In this document: piece after piece, positions 45,893 through 55,044 of the stretch | How positions within the stretch are numbered: position 1 is the stretch's first letter | Layout of the letters: each line of letters starts with the position of its first letter | Source of the DNA: Sinorhizobium meliloti | GTDB lineage: Bacteria; Pseudomonadota; Alphaproteobacteria; Rhizobiales; Rhizobiaceae | Assembly: GCF_035610345.1 (NCBI RefSeq) | Contig: NZ_CP141212.1 | Span: 2,769,001 to 2,833,000, forward strand | Length of the DNA: 64,000 bases | Direction of reading: 5' to 3' | Made by a program: the position numbers and the translations under genes | Notes under the pieces: model-generated | Told to the model about the DNA's origin: nothing | Databases searched by the model: none | What the model saw: only the letters and a program-made list of their open reading frames with translations

Positions 45893-46007
45893 GTTGGCGT
45901 GGGCGTGATTGCGGTTGGATCTTCGCGTCAAGCCCGAGGATCCGTGCACGGACGACTTGAGCGAGAAAGCACCTGCCCAAAGCCCGCAGGAAAGAGTGAA
46001 AGCCAAC

Positions 46008-46030
46008 AAAAAAGCCCGGCAATGCCGGGC
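46008..46030 (-). terminator. Rho-independent terminator of rpmE
   Basis: GCCCGGC (46014-46020) pairs with GCCGGGC (46024-46030), followed on the minus strand by a TTTTTT run. It lies 27 bp past the rpmE stop. Confidence 0.88.
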
Positions 46031-46057
46031 TTCGAAACACGCTGTCGAGCGGCTGAA

Positions 46058-46279
46058 TCAGAGGCCGAGGCCTTCGAAGCGCTTCTTGAACTTGGAGACG
46101 CGGCCGCCGCGGTCGACGAGCTGCTGGTTGCCGCCGGTCCAGGCCGGATGCGACTTGGGGTCGATTTCCAGGTTCATGGTCGCACCTTCCGTACCCCAGG
46201 TCGAGCGGGTTTCGTATTCGGTGCCGTCGGTCATGACAACCTTGATCGTGTGGTAGTCGGGATGGATGTCTGCCTTCAT
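46058..46279 (-). CDS. rpmE: 50S ribosomal protein L31 (cysteine-free form)
   Basis: A 73-residue ribosomal protein: [30 protein letters not shown] and the basic end [13 protein letters not shown]. It contains no cysteine, so it is of the C-minus, zinc-independent type. The ATG at 46279 has AGGAAG upstream; the longer frame is a shadow. It converges on DUF1465, each with its own terminator. Confidence 0.95.
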   Translation of the reverse strand: MKADIHPDYHTIKVVMTDGTEYETRSTWGTEGATMNLEIDPKSHPAWTGGNQQLVDRGGRVSKFKKRFEGLGL

Positions 46280-46567
46280 AACAATCTTCCTAGAGTTCCA
46301 GGGTCCAATTGTCGCAAGGCATTGCGACTTTGGGACCGAACACGTAAATGAAGCCGCAGACCGCTCTTGGGCCGCGGCTTCCCAATTCGATGCCGTGCCT
46401 ATACATGAAGGTCTGCGGGATAACAAGTGCCGCGCGGAAGACTTGTGATCTCTGCATGGTCCGTCGGATCGGCACGGTCCGGGGCTGCAGCAGATCGCAG
46501 TCGCACAGCTCTGGCGCCTCGGCGGCGCACAGGCCTGTGGCCCCGTGACAGGCGAACGGGGGGCTAT

Positions 46568-48382
46568 GTGCCAAGACAAGAAAAACAACCGCCGGCGCGC
46601 AGGTCCATCCGCCCGCTCGCAACCGTGCTGCCTTATCTCTTGCGTTACCGTGGCCTCGCCATCGGCGCCGCCGTCTCTCTGACCGTCGCAGCGGCCACCA
46701 CGCTGACCTTGCCGCTGGCCGTTCGACGGATGATCGATCACGGCTTCTCCAGTTCCGACTCCGGCTTCATCAACACCTATTTCTCCATGCTGATGGTGCT
46801 TGCAGTGGTCCTCGCCCTTGCCAGTGCCGCCCGCTATTACTTCGTGATCTCGCTCGGCGAGCGCATCGTCGCCGACCTCAGACGCGACGTCTTCGCACGC
46901 GTCATGCAGCTCTCGGCCTCATTCTTCGACGTCAATCAGTCCGGCGAAATCGTCTCGCGGCTGACGGCCGACGCGACGCAGATCAAGTCGGCGGTGGGTG
47001 CGACGGCATCGGTGGCGCTGCGCAACCTGATCCTCTGTCTCGGCGCAATGGGCATGATGGTCTATACGAGCCCGAAGCTTTCGAGCCTCGTGCTTGCGGC
47101 GATCCCCCTCATCGTCTTCCCCCTCGTCGGCTTCGGACGCTCGGTACGCCGGCGTTCCCGCGAAGCGCAGGACATGCTCGCGGCCGCCTCCGCCTATGCC
47201 GGGGAAGCGATCGCCGCCACCCGCACCGTGCAGGCCTTCAACGGTGAGGAGAGCGCGCGCTCGCGCTACGGCAGCGCTGTGGAGGCGGCCTATCGCGCCG
47301 CGCGCGCTGCGACCAAAGCGCGCTCGGTGCTGACCGCCTTTGCCATCACCATGGTCTTCGGAAGCGTCGTCGCCGTGCTCTGGTTCGGTGCGCGGGACGT
47401 CCTGGCGGGCTCGCTTTCCGCCGGGACGCTCGGTCAGTTCCTGCTCTATTCCGTTTTTGCGGCAGGCAGCCTCGGCGCACTCTCGGAAGTGTGGGGCGAG
47501 CTCTCTCAGGCGGCGGGGGCCGCCGAGCGTCTGAACGAGCTGCTGAACGAAGAGCCGGAGATCGGGGCGCCCGAGCATCCGGTCGCAATGCCCGTCCCTG
47601 CCGCCGGTGCGGTGGAGTTCGACGGTGTCCACTTCGCCTATCCCGCCCGGCCGGACTATAAGAGCCTCCGAGGCTTGAGCTTTGCGGTAAGACCGGGCGA
47701 GACGGTGGCCATCGTCGGCCCGTCCGGCGCCGGCAAGAGCACGGTCTTCTCGATGCTCCTGCGTTATTACGACCCGGCGAAAGGCACCATCCGCGTCGAC
47801 GGTACGGACGTACGCGCCGTCCATCCCGAGGATCTGCGGGAGAGACTTGCGATCGTGCCGCAGGACGTGACCATCTTCGCCACTTCGGTGCACGACAACA
47901 TCGCCTTCGGCGTACCGGACGCAAGCCGTGAAGCGGTGCGCGCCGCCGCCGTCGCGGCGCAGGCCGAAGAGTTCATCGGCAGGCTGGACCAGGGCTACGA
48001 CACGCTGGTCGGCGAGCGCGGGGTGACCCTTTCGGGCGGTCAACGCCAGCGCATCGCGATCGCCCGCGCCATCCTGAAAAATGCTCCGATCCTTCTTCTC
48101 GACGAGGCGACCTCGGCGCTCGATGCGGAGAGCGAAACGCTGGTGCAGAAGGCGCTTGAGAACCTGATGCAGGAGCGCACGACGCTCGTCATCGCCCATC
48201 GGCTCGCCACCGTGCTGAAGGCGGATCGCATTCTGGTAATGGAGCACGGCCGTATCGTCGAGGAAGGAACCCACGAGTCGCTGATCCGCCAGGGCGGGCT
48301 TTATGCGAAGCTCGCGCGGCTCCAGTTCGATCACGGCGCAGAAGCACTGTTCGTCGGCTCGCCCGCGCCTATTTCTCCGTGA
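46568..48382 (+). CDS. ABC exporter, fused membrane and ATPase domains
   Basis: A 604-residue half-transporter of the MsbA/multidrug type. Six transmembrane helices span about 20-310 ([21 protein letters not shown] at the first). The nucleotide-binding domain has Walker [11 protein letters not shown] near 388, signature [16 protein letters not shown] near 490-505, Walker [12 protein letters not shown] and the H-loop VIAHRL. The start is uncertain: the GTG at 46568 has a GGGGGG site just before it, while an ATG at 46427 opens a 47-residue extension with no family likeness. The substrate is unknown. It converges on the OmpA-like gene with a 14-bp overlap of 3' ends. Confidence 0.9.
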   Translation: MPRQEKQPPARRSIRPLATVLPYLLRYRGLAIGAAVSLTVAAATTLTLPLAVRRMIDHGFSSSDSGFINTYFSMLMVLAVVLALASAARYYFVISLGERIVADLRRDVFARVMQLSASFFDVNQSGEIVSRLTADATQIKSAVGATASVALRNLILCLGAMGMMVYTSPKLSSLVLAAIPLIVFPLVGFGRSVRRRSREAQDMLAAASAYAGEAIAATRTVQAFNGEESARSRYGSAVEAAYRAARAATKARSVLTAFAITMVFGSVVAVLWFGARDVLAGSLSAGTLGQFLLYSVFAAGSLGALSEVWGELSQAAGAAERLNELLNEEPEIGAPEHPVAMPVPAAGAVEFDGVHFAYPARPDYKSLRGLSFAVRPGETVAIVGPSGAGKSTVFSMLLRYYDPAKGTIRVDGTDVRAVHPEDLRERLAIVPQDVTIFATSVHDNIAFGVPDASREAVRAAAVAAQAEEFIGRLDQGYDTLVGERGVTLSGGQRQRIAIARAILKNAPILLLDEATSALDAESETLVQKALENLMQERTTLVIAHRLATVLKADRILVMEHGRIVEEGTHESLIRQGGLYAKLARLQFDHGAEALFVGSPAPISP

Positions 48383-49397
48383 GCTTGAGCTCGATGCGGC
48401 GGTTCTGCGCGCGTGCTTCCTGGCTTCCGCCCGGTGCGATGGGCTGATACTCCCCGAAGCCGGCCGCCACCAGCCGGTCCGCCGGAACGCCTTTCGAGAT
48501 CAGGAACTTGACGACGGACGTCGCGCGGGCGGACGACAGTTCCCAATTGTCCCGGAAGCGCCCTATCCCGGACAGCTGAACGTCGTCCGTGTGGCCGTCC
48601 ACGCGCAGCACCCAGTTGATCTCCGCCGGGATCTCCTTGGCAAGGTCGAGAAGGGCTGTCGCAAGTTTCGCCATCTCGGTCTGCCCTTCCGGGTTCAGGT
48701 CGCTGCCGCCCGATGGAAAGAGCACTTCCGACTGGAAGACGAAACGGTCGCCGACGATGCGGATGTTTTCCCGATCCGACAGGATTTCCCTCAGCCTGCC
48801 GAAGAAGTCCGAACGGTAGCGGTTGAGCTCCTGGACACGCTGCGCCAAGGCGACGTTCAGCCTGCGGCCGAGATCGGCTATCTTGGCCTGCGAGGCGTCG
48901 TCCTTCGCCTCCGATGCCTGGAGTGCGCCTTCGATGGCGGCGATCTGGCTGCGAAGCGCTGCGATCTGCTGGTTCAACAGTTCGATCTGGCTCATGGCCC
49001 GGGCGCTGACCTGCCGCTCATTTTCGAGCTCGGAGCCAAGCCGGCCGATCTTTTCGTCGGCGACTTCGGCACTGCCGGCGCCCCGGTCGAGCAGGGCCTG
49101 CAGGCGGGACCGCTCGCCTTCCGACTGTGAAAGCGATGCCTGCAGGTTGGCGAGCGAATCCTCGAGATCCTGCTTGCCGCTTTTCTCGAGCGCCAGAAGC
49201 TGGGTGAGTTCGTTGATCTGGCTGTTCAGCCGGTTGAGCACCTCGTCCTTGCCGCTGATCTCCCGGCCGAGCAGGAACTGCGCGGTGACGAAAACGCTGA
49301 GCAGGAACATGATCGCCATGAGCAGCGTCGAGAGTGCGTCGACGAAGCCCGGCCAGTAGTTGATCGCCCGCGGATCGCGGCGTCGGGAAAGCGCCAT
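48369..49397 (-). CDS. OmpA/MotB-like peptidoglycan-binding membrane protein
   Basis: A 342-residue protein with one N-terminal transmembrane helix (about 20-42; FVDALSTLLMAIMFLLSVFV) that carries an Asp in the VDALST position used by MotB/TolR-type proton channels. A long coiled coil (about 55-190; LNRLNSQINELTQLLALEKSG) is followed by an OmpA-like domain with RIVGDRFVFQSEVLFPSGGSDL and WVLRVDGHTDDVQLSG. The ATG at 49397 has GGAGG upstream; a TTG at 49403 overlaps the upstream stop. It pairs with the proton-channel gene next to it. The pair is uncharacterised and distinct from Tol-Pal and the flagellar motor. Confidence 0.85.
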   Translation of the reverse strand: MALSRRRDPRAINYWPGFVDALSTLLMAIMFLLSVFVTAQFLLGREISGKDEVLNRLNSQINELTQLLALEKSGKQDLEDSLANLQASLSQSEGERSRLQALLDRGAGSAEVADEKIGRLGSELENERQVSARAMSQIELLNQQIAALRSQIAAIEGALQASEAKDDASQAKIADLGRRLNVALAQRVQELNRYRSDFFGRLREILSDRENIRIVGDRFVFQSEVLFPSGGSDLNPEGQTEMAKLATALLDLAKEIPAEINWVLRVDGHTDDVQLSGIGRFRDNWELSSARATSVVKFLISKGVPADRLVAAGFGEYQPIAPGGSQEARAQNRRIELKLTEK

Positions 49398-49399
49398 GG

Positions 49400-50506
49400 T
49401 CAATCCCCTCCGCCGTCTTCGATGCGGCTGAGCTTCGCCTGTCCTGCGGCCTTCTCGCTTTGCACGGTGATCCGGTCGGCCTGGCCGATGCGCGCCGTCA
49501 GCCGGTCGAGCGTCTTGCGCATCGCCTTGGCTTCCTCCTGCTGCGCCTCGATCCAGTCACGCAGCATCTGCTGCTCGCCGCGCATGTTCTTGACGAGGCC
49601 CTGAATGCCTTCGGCGAGGCTCGCCATGGCCGCGGTGGTGCGCTGGTTCACGCCGCCGTCATGCGTCAGGCGCGTAAGCTGGTCGGTGAGCCGCCGCAGC
49701 TCTTCCACCGGAGCGCCGTCGGTCATGTCGCCCGGCGAGGAAAAACCGGAGCTGACGTCGGTTACCGACGAAAGCCAATTCTCGAGCTCCGTATAGAAGC
49801 GATTCTGCGCGCGTCCCGCCTGCAGATCGAGAAAGCCCACGATGAGCGAACCGGAAAGACCGAAGAGCGAGGCGGAGAACGCCGTTCCCATGCCGGTGAG
49901 AGGCGCCGAAAGGCCGCTCTTGAGGGAGCTCAGGAGATCGTCGGTGCTGCCGCTTCCCGCATCCAGCGACTGGATCACGGTGTTGATGGAACCGATGGTG
50001 CCGAGCAGGCCCCAGAACGTGCCGAGCAGGCCGAGGAAAACGAGAAGTCCGGCGAGATAGCGGGTGATGTCGCGCGACTCGTCGAGGCGCGCAGCGATTG
50101 AATCCAGGATGGACCGGAGCGCGGCCGTCGAGATTGCCGTCGTTTGGCGTCCCCCGATGAGAGCACGCATTGGCGCAAGCAGCACCGGATCGCGCCCGAC
50201 TTTATCGGCGCTGCCGGCGGCACGGAAGGAGTTGAACCAGCGAACCTCGGGTCTCAGACTGAGGACATGGTTGAACGCCAGCAGGATACCGATCACGAGC
50301 ACGCCCAGGATCAGCCCGTTGAGGCCGGGATTGCCGGCGAAGGCCTCGCTTGCCTGGCGGAAGAGGATTGCAGCGACGAAACCGACGATGATCAGGAAAA
50401 GGACCATCGTCCAGAAATAGGGCATCGGGCTCGAAAGCTTGTGCGGACCGTAGTCCTCCTCCACGTCTTCGCGATCGCGCCACCCGGACAGATTCAGTTT
50501 CGCCAT
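49400..50506 (-). CDS. MotA/TolQ/ExbB-like proton channel protein
   Basis: A 368-residue membrane protein. There are three or four transmembrane segments (about 28-50, 60-80, 150-175, 200-225), with the ExbB-like LLVFLGLLGTFWGLLGTIGSI and GMGTAFSASLFGLSGSLIVGF near 150-225. The C-terminal 120 residues are hydrophilic and partly coiled (LRRLTDQLTRLTHDGGVNQR, DWIEAQQEEAKAMRKTLDRL), more than in TolQ. The ATG at 50506 removes an 18-residue extension. Its stop lies 2 bp before the partner's ATG, so both are made from one mRNA. Confidence 0.84.
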   Translation of the reverse strand: MAKLNLSGWRDREDVEEDYGPHKLSSPMPYFWTMVLFLIIVGFVAAILFRQASEAFAGNPGLNGLILGVLVIGILLAFNHVLSLRPEVRWFNSFRAAGSADKVGRDPVLLAPMRALIGGRQTTAISTAALRSILDSIAARLDESRDITRYLAGLLVFLGLLGTFWGLLGTIGSINTVIQSLDAGSGSTDDLLSSLKSGLSAPLTGMGTAFSASLFGLSGSLIVGFLDLQAGRAQNRFYTELENWLSSVTDVSSGFSSPGDMTDGAPVEELRRLTDQLTRLTHDGGVNQRTTAAMASLAEGIQGLVKNMRGEQQMLRDWIEAQQEEAKAMRKTLDRLTARIGQADRITVQSEKAAGQAKLSRIEDGGGD

Positions 50507-50711
50507 AAGTTCGACAGTCTCCCGGTTTTGCGGCAGTTTCCGCGCCTGTCCGACGAACAAGAGGGCGGCCGCATCACTCTGAATTGCTACACCATTCCCA
50601 AATCGAAACGATCGAAGAGCAGTGCTGCCGATGGCCTTAGGCCATCCGTATTGGCCCGGAGACTAGTGGAAGTTTGCGCCGAATTGAAGGGAAAACAAAG
50701 GGTACGGCACT

Positions 50712-50751
50712 AAAGCGCGTCGCATTCAAATCGAATTCATACGGCACGCTT
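50712..50751. repeat. Imperfect palindrome containing a repeated 15-mer
   Basis: Arms AAGCGCGTCGCAT and ATACGGCACGCTT pair at 10 of 13 positions around an AT-rich loop. GCGCGTCGCATTCAA (50715-50729) is identical to 38641-38655. Confidence 0.5.
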
Positions 50752-50779
50752 CAGCTTGCTGTTTTATGCATGTTGCCAT

Positions 50780-50804
50780 CCCGGAAACGTTGCACCGTTC
50801 CGGG
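50780..50804 (-). terminator. Hairpin after the suhB-like gene
   Basis: CCCGGAAACG pairs with CGTTCCGGG (one bulged base), 16 bp past the stop. There is no U-tract on the minus strand, so termination is uncertain. Confidence 0.45.
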
Positions 50805-50819
50805 CGAACTATATTGCCG

Positions 50820-51620
50820 TTACTTGGACGGAATCGGGCGCTGGATCACCTCGCGAAGCGCCTTTGCGATATGCTCGTTGCCGCAGACGATCGAACCTGC
50901 TTCCAGCGGTTTGTTGCCGCCTTCGGCATCGGTGGACCACCCGCCGGCCTCGCGGATGAGCAAGAGGCCGGCAGCCATGTCCCAGGCGGCAAGGTCCCGT
51001 TCCCAGAAGCCGTCGAAGCGGCCGGCCGCAACATAGGCGAGATCGAGCGAGGCGGAGCCCATGCGGCGAATGCCGGCGACCTCGCCCATGACGTGGCGCA
51101 GCTCGACCAGATACTTGCCGTGATTGCCGCGGCCGAGATGGGGCGTGCCGGTCCCGATCACGGCATCGGAGAGGGCCTTGCGCGCGCCGACGCGCAGGCG
51201 GCGGTCGTTCAGGAAGGCGCCGCCGCCTCGCTCGGCGGTGTAGAGCTCGTCCGTCGCCGGATTGAAGACGACCGCGCCGACGATCTCGCCCTGGCGCTCG
51301 AGCGCGACGGAGATGGCGAAATGCGGAATGCCGTGCAGGAAATTGGTGGTGCCGTCGAGCGGATCGACGATCCAGCGATGGGCGCCGTCCGTTCCCTTGA
51401 TCTCCTCGCCCTCCTCGCCGAGGAAGCCGTAGGTCGGGCGAGCCTTCATGAGCTCCTCACGGATGATCCGCTCGGCCTTGCGGTCCGCCTGCGAAACGTA
51501 GTCGGCCGGTCCTTTCAAGGAAACCTGCAGGTTCTGTACTTCGCCGAAATCGCGTGCCAGCGACTTGCCGGCCTTGAAGACGGCCTGGACCATGACATTG
51601 AGAAGGGCGGAGCGGGCCAT
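50820..51620 (-). CDS. Inositol monophosphatase family protein (SuhB-like)
   Basis: A 266-residue Mg-dependent phosphatase of the inositol-monophosphatase family. The first motif GEEGEEIKGTDGAHRWIVDPLDGTTNF (about 65-91) supplies the metal-binding Glu and Asp residues; the second, WDMAAGLLLIREAGG, is near 216-230. The substrate may be myo-inositol-1-phosphate; the E. coli relative SuhB also acts in ribosomal RNA transcription. It is on the minus strand between the Sel1 protein and the channel pair, with 240 bp upstream holding no gene I can see. Confidence 0.92.
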   Translation of the reverse strand: MARSALLNVMVQAVFKAGKSLARDFGEVQNLQVSLKGPADYVSQADRKAERIIREELMKARPTYGFLGEEGEEIKGTDGAHRWIVDPLDGTTNFLHGIPHFAISVALERQGEIVGAVVFNPATDELYTAERGGGAFLNDRRLRVGARKALSDAVIGTGTPHLGRGNHGKYLVELRHVMGEVAGIRRMGSASLDLAYVAAGRFDGFWERDLAAWDMAAGLLLIREAGGWSTDAEGGNKPLEAGSIVCGNEHIAKALREVIQRPIPSK

Positions 51621-51860
51621 ACGGCAATTCCTCTAGCGAAGGCCGGCCGAGACCGCTCGACCGGACATTGAACCTGTCTGACAGTCCGCATGCAGGCCGC
51701 AGCTCGAAGCGCGGGCAGGAGAACCGTCGTCAAAAAACCGAGTGAGATGTCACTCCGTCCGCGGCGGCACAGGGGTGGGAGGCCGCGGACAAAACCGGGG
51801 CTTCAAGACCACAAAAACCCCCGAAGTTCAAGCGAAATAGATCGGGTCCGCCGGCGCGTG

Positions 51861-53006
51861 TCAGGTCGAGCGATATTTGTTTGCCGCCGCCAGCGCCGAT
51901 TTCTGCTGCGTTTCGTTGAGGCCGAGATAGAAATCCTCGAGCGCATCGTCCTTGAGGCCGGCCCGGCGCGAGAGCACGTACCACTTTGCCGCCTCCACCG
52001 GGTTCGGACGGGTTCCAATGGCATTGACGTAGAGATGGGAAAGCCGGTTCTGGGCGACGACGTTGCCGCTTTCGGCGGCGCGTTTCATCCAGGCAAACCC
52101 CTCGTCGAGATTGCGGTCGCCGGCAATTCCCTCGATCAGCCAGATGGCAATGTCGAGCTGGGCGGTATCATAGCCCGCCCGCGCCGCCCTGAGCAGCCAC
52201 TCGCGAGCACGGGCCCGCTTGCTCTCCTCTATGCCGTCGACATTGAGATAGATCTGCGAGAGCGCATACTGCGCATCCGCAATGCCCTGCTCGGCGGATT
52301 TCTCGTAATAGGGCATCGCCGCCTTCAGCCCCCGCTCGCCCGGCATGTCGGCCACGAGCGTTTGCCCGTAGTTGAACTGGGCCGAGGCGTTGCCGAGATC
52401 GGCAGCCTTCTTCATCAGTTCGTCGGCCTTCTTCCGGTCGCGCTTGACGTAGCGGCCCTCCATCAGGATCAGGGCATATTTGAACATGGCCGCCGGGTCG
52501 CCATTGTTCGCCGCCTGGCCGTACCAGAACGCCGCCGCCTTGGCGTCGCGTGCAACGCCGAGACCCTGTTCCAGGATCGCGGCGACAAGCGTCTGGGCGG
52601 CGGGGTCGCCGAGCTGGGCCCGCGGCAAGGCAAGGTCGATCGCCGTCAGGTAGTAACCTCGCTGGAAGGCGCCGTAGGCTTCGTCGATCTTGCCGGTGAA
52701 GGGCTTTTCCTCGGGAAGAGCCGGCAATTCGGCTCCCATGCGATCGAAAACGGTGACGCCCTTCGAAGGCGCACTGCCGTCGCCGGGCTTCGGCTTTTCC
52801 GGAGCGGCCGTTGCCGGTTTGCGCTCCGCATCCTCCGGCAGTACCGCGCCGTTGAAAGGCGTGATCCGCCCGCGCTTCGACGCGCTGCCCTCGTCAGCCG
52901 GCGCAGGCGCGACCGGTTGCTGAGCCACGGCGGGCGCGACTGCAAGAAGCATCGCGGCGGCAAGGGCTGCGGGCCGGCTGGATTTCAGGAGAGAGCGGAT
53001 TACCAT
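51861..53006 (-). CDS. Exported Sel1-repeat (TPR-like) protein
   Basis: A 381-residue secreted protein. The signal MVIRSLLKSSRPAALAAAML ends near AVAQQP. A Pro/Ala-rich stretch (about 35-90) follows, then at least six Sel1-like repeats of about 36 residues with the A-x-x-x-L-G pattern (GDPAAQTLVAAILEQGLGV, NGDPAAMFKYALILMEGRYV, GNASAQFNYGQTLV, GIADAQYALSQIYL, GYDTAQLDIAIWLIEG, GNVVAQNRLSHLYV). Such proteins scaffold complexes; S. meliloti ExoR is a Sel1 protein, but this is a different gene. It lies 9 bp after the ThiE-like stop, so the two are cotranscribed. Confidence 0.84.
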   Translation of the reverse strand: MVIRSLLKSSRPAALAAAMLLAVAPAVAQQPVAPAPADEGSASKRGRITPFNGAVLPEDAERKPATAAPEKPKPGDGSAPSKGVTVFDRMGAELPALPEEKPFTGKIDEAYGAFQRGYYLTAIDLALPRAQLGDPAAQTLVAAILEQGLGVARDAKAAAFWYGQAANNGDPAAMFKYALILMEGRYVKRDRKKADELMKKAADLGNASAQFNYGQTLVADMPGERGLKAAMPYYEKSAEQGIADAQYALSQIYLNVDGIEESKRARAREWLLRAARAGYDTAQLDIAIWLIEGIAGDRNLDEGFAWMKRAAESGNVVAQNRLSHLYVNAIGTRPNPVEAAKWYVLSRRAGLKDDALEDFYLGLNETQQKSALAAANKYRST

Positions 53007-53015
53007 CGGCAGGTC

Positions 53016-53669
53016 TTAACCTTCAAACCGTGGCGCTTTTTCGTCAAGCAATGCGTTGACGGCCGCAACCACCGACGGCGCCTGACCGGCCTCGCCGAAG
53101 ACGGCAAGGCGGAGCGCCACGAACTCGGCACCGGTTTCGGCGGCCGCAAGCGCGGATTGCGGATCCGTGCCGCCCATGACGATGCAGGGAATTTCGATCA
53201 TCGACGCCCACCATTCGGCGAGTGCCAGGTTCTTCGGATGCGCCTCCGGCTTTATGTCGCCATCCGTGCGGCCAAAGAAAACGTAATCGGGCCGCAGCTC
53301 GCCGATCTCGAGCGCATGGTGACGGTCGGTGGCGTTGCCGCCGCCGACGATCAACTTCGGCGCGTGCCGCTCGATCGCATCGGCAAGCGCATCCGGACCG
53401 CCGGCGATGTGGAGACCGTCCGCCTTCGCCCGTCCGGCGACCCGCGTGTCGCCCTCGATCAAGGCCGCGGCGCCGGCCTTCTGGATCACCGGTACGAGCG
53501 CTTCCGCATGCTTCTGGAAATCCGCATCGCCGAGCGCGTACTGCGGCACGATCACCGATGCTACGTCGCCGCCCCTCAGCGCCTCGCCGACGAGTTTCGC
53601 GCGTTCCGCGCTATCTGCGATATCCGGAACGACCAGCACGAGGCGGCAGCGGTCTTCAATGTTGCTCAT
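53016..53669 (-). CDS. Thiamine phosphate synthase-like protein
   Basis: A 217-residue TIM-barrel protein of the ThiE/TenI family: RLVLVVPDIA at the start, ALRGGDVASVIVP, GADGLHIAGG, DYVFFGRTDGD near 130 and IPCIVMGGTDPQSALAAAETGAEFVAL near 163-189. The pyrophosphate-loop motifs of true ThiE are only partly kept, so it may be a paralogue rather than the functional thiamine enzyme. No thi-box riboswitch was seen upstream. It is divergent from the TauE-like gene. Confidence 0.8.
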   Translation of the reverse strand: MSNIEDRCRLVLVVPDIADSAERAKLVGEALRGGDVASVIVPQYALGDADFQKHAEALVPVIQKAGAAALIEGDTRVAGRAKADGLHIAGGPDALADAIERHAPKLIVGGGNATDRHHALEIGELRPDYVFFGRTDGDIKPEAHPKNLALAEWWASMIEIPCIVMGGTDPQSALAAAETGAEFVALRLAVFGEAGQAPSVVAAVNALLDEKAPRFEG

Positions 53670-53769
53670 GGGTCAATCCTGGCGATCTCGCTTTCGGGCC
53701 GGAAGCCGGCACTCGATTTCATTGCGGAAAACCGATAGACGGAGATGACAAAAGGATCAACCGCCGCCA

Positions 53770-54552
53770 ATGCTTCCCGACATCGACTTCTATCTCGTTG
53801 CCGTTCCGGCCGTCGTGCTCGTTGGCCTGTCCAAGGGGGGCATGGGCGAGGCCCTGTCGCTGATGGGCGTCCCGATCCTGTCCATGGTCGTTTCGCCCGT
53901 ACAGGCCGCGGCGCTGCTCCTGCCGATCCTCATCGCCATGGACATCGTTTCCCTTTTGATCTGGCGCAAGCACGGGGATCGGCAAACCCTTGTGATGCTC
54001 CTCCCGGGCGCCCTCGCCGGCATCGCGGTCGGCTGGGCCACGTCCGCCTATGTGCCCCGCGACGCGCTGAGGCTGATCATCGGGCTCATCACCGTCGTCT
54101 TCGTACTGCGCTATGTCTACACCCTGTGGCGCAGCCGCAATGGTCCGCCCATCCAGCCGAAACCGCAGCGCGCCGGTCCGGCAGCACTCTGGGGCTCCTT
54201 CGCCGGCTACGGCAGCTTCGTCGCCCATGCCGGCGGTCCGCCCTTCCAGATATACGCACTGCCGCTGAAACTCGCGCCGCGCGAATATACCGGCACCATC
54301 GTGCGCTTCTTCGCGACCCTCAATGCGGTGAAGCTCATCCCCTATTTCGCCCTTGGCCAACTCGATCTCAGCAATCTCAAGACCTCGGCAACCCTCTTCC
54401 CGCTGGCCATGGTCGCGACCGCCTGCGGCGCCTGGACCGTCCGGCGGATGAAGCCGCAGGTCTTTTATCCCTTCATGTACACGATGGCCTTCCTCGCCGG
54501 CTCGAAGCTCGTATGGGATGGGCTCCGGAGCATCGTATCGGGAGGAGTGTAG
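53770..54552 (+). CDS. TauE/SafE-family membrane permease
   Basis: A 260-residue protein with about eight transmembrane helices. The first segment DFYLVAVPAVVLVGLSKGGMGEAL and the repeated GSFAGYGSFVAHAGGPPFQIY are typical of the TSUP (sulfite exporter TauE/SafE) family. Transport of an organosulfur compound or small organic anion is possible; the substrate is unknown. The ATG at 53770 lies about 100 bp from the divergent ThiE-like gene. A small ArsR-type gene follows. Confidence 0.85.
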   Translation: MLPDIDFYLVAVPAVVLVGLSKGGMGEALSLMGVPILSMVVSPVQAAALLLPILIAMDIVSLLIWRKHGDRQTLVMLLPGALAGIAVGWATSAYVPRDALRLIIGLITVVFVLRYVYTLWRSRNGPPIQPKPQRAGPAALWGSFAGYGSFVAHAGGPPFQIYALPLKLAPREYTGTIVRFFATLNAVKLIPYFALGQLDLSNLKTSATLFPLAMVATACGAWTVRRMKPQVFYPFMYTMAFLAGSKLVWDGLRSIVSGGV

Positions 54553-54630
54553 CGGGTGCTGCTGTGCGAAGCACATTCCGCACCGCACAATTTTCTTGCC
54601 GCTCCGGGGGAATTCGCCTAACGTCCGCGC

Positions 54631-54891
54631 ATGACGATCGCGGACCCATTCGATGCCATTGCGGATCCGAACCGGCGCCATCTGCTGGAGGAACTCAGGC
54701 GCGCGCCAAGAACCGTCAACGAGCTCGCCGAAGGTCTGCCGATCAGCCGGCCCGCCGTCTCCCAGCATCTGAAAGCCCTGCTGGACTGCAGTCTGGTATC
54801 AGTTTCGACCAGCGGCACACGGCGGATATACGCGATCAACAAGCCGGGCTTCGACCGGCTCAACCTGTGGCTGGACCAATTCTGGTCCTGA
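54631..54891 (+). CDS. ArsR-family winged-helix regulator, short
   Basis: An 86-residue winged helix with the ArsR pattern DPFDAIADPNRRHLLEEL, PRTVNELAEGLPISRPAVSQHLKAL (recognition helix) and the wing VSVSTSGTRRIYAINKPGF. No metal-binding cysteines are present, so it is not a metal sensor; it resembles the short ArsR proteins associated with SRPBCC-domain genes, but none is next to it here. It follows the TauE-like gene by 78 bp. Confidence 0.82.
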   Translation: MTIADPFDAIADPNRRHLLEELRRAPRTVNELAEGLPISRPAVSQHLKALLDCSLVSVSTSGTRRIYAINKPGFDRLNLWLDQFWS

Positions 54892-54917
54892 TGCATTCCG
54901 TTCGGCCGCGCAAAGCC

Positions 54918-54937
54918 GACCGGACCTTGGTCCGGTC
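54918..54937 (+). terminator. Perfect 9-bp hairpin after the ArsR-like gene
   Basis: GACCGGACC-TT-GGTCCGGTC, 26 bp past the stop. No T-run follows, so its strength as a terminator is unclear. Confidence 0.45.
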
Positions 54938-55014
54938 AAGCAATGCAATCTATCTTTTCGGGATTGTTTTGACCCTATCGTTGCATCGCCTCTGCAGTTC
55001 CGCGTGGCGATGCG

Positions 55015-55031
55015 TCCCGATGCAATCGGGA
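55015..55031 (-). terminator. Hairpin after the first DUF465 gene
   Basis: TCCCGAT-GCA-ATCGGGA, a 7-bp stem 13 bp past the stop on the minus strand. There is no clear U-tract. Confidence 0.4.
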
Positions 55032-55044
55032 GTACCGTTCACGC

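Larger units (their letters stand above)
50507..50819. other. Intergenic region between the suhB-like and channel genes
   Basis: 313 bases, no supportable gene. It holds a 15-base repeat match (50715-50729) within an imperfect palindrome, and a GC-rich hairpin (50780-50804) just past the suhB-like stop. Confidence 0.4.

Noticed and set aside
48369..50506. Zorya-type phage defence module
   Set aside because: The ZorA/ZorB-like plan is present, but no ZorC, ZorD or ZorE effector gene lies next to it and neighbours are housekeeping genes.
51690..53738. A 682-codon plus-strand open frame
   Set aside because: It runs antisense through the Sel1-repeat and ThiE-like genes, which have clear family motifs. 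Its product is Arg/Gly/His-rich without domains, as expected from GC-biased third positions.
53016..53769. TPP riboswitch for the ThiE-like gene
   Set aside because: No thi-box-like CTGAGA...ACCTGA pattern lies in the 100 bp upstream.
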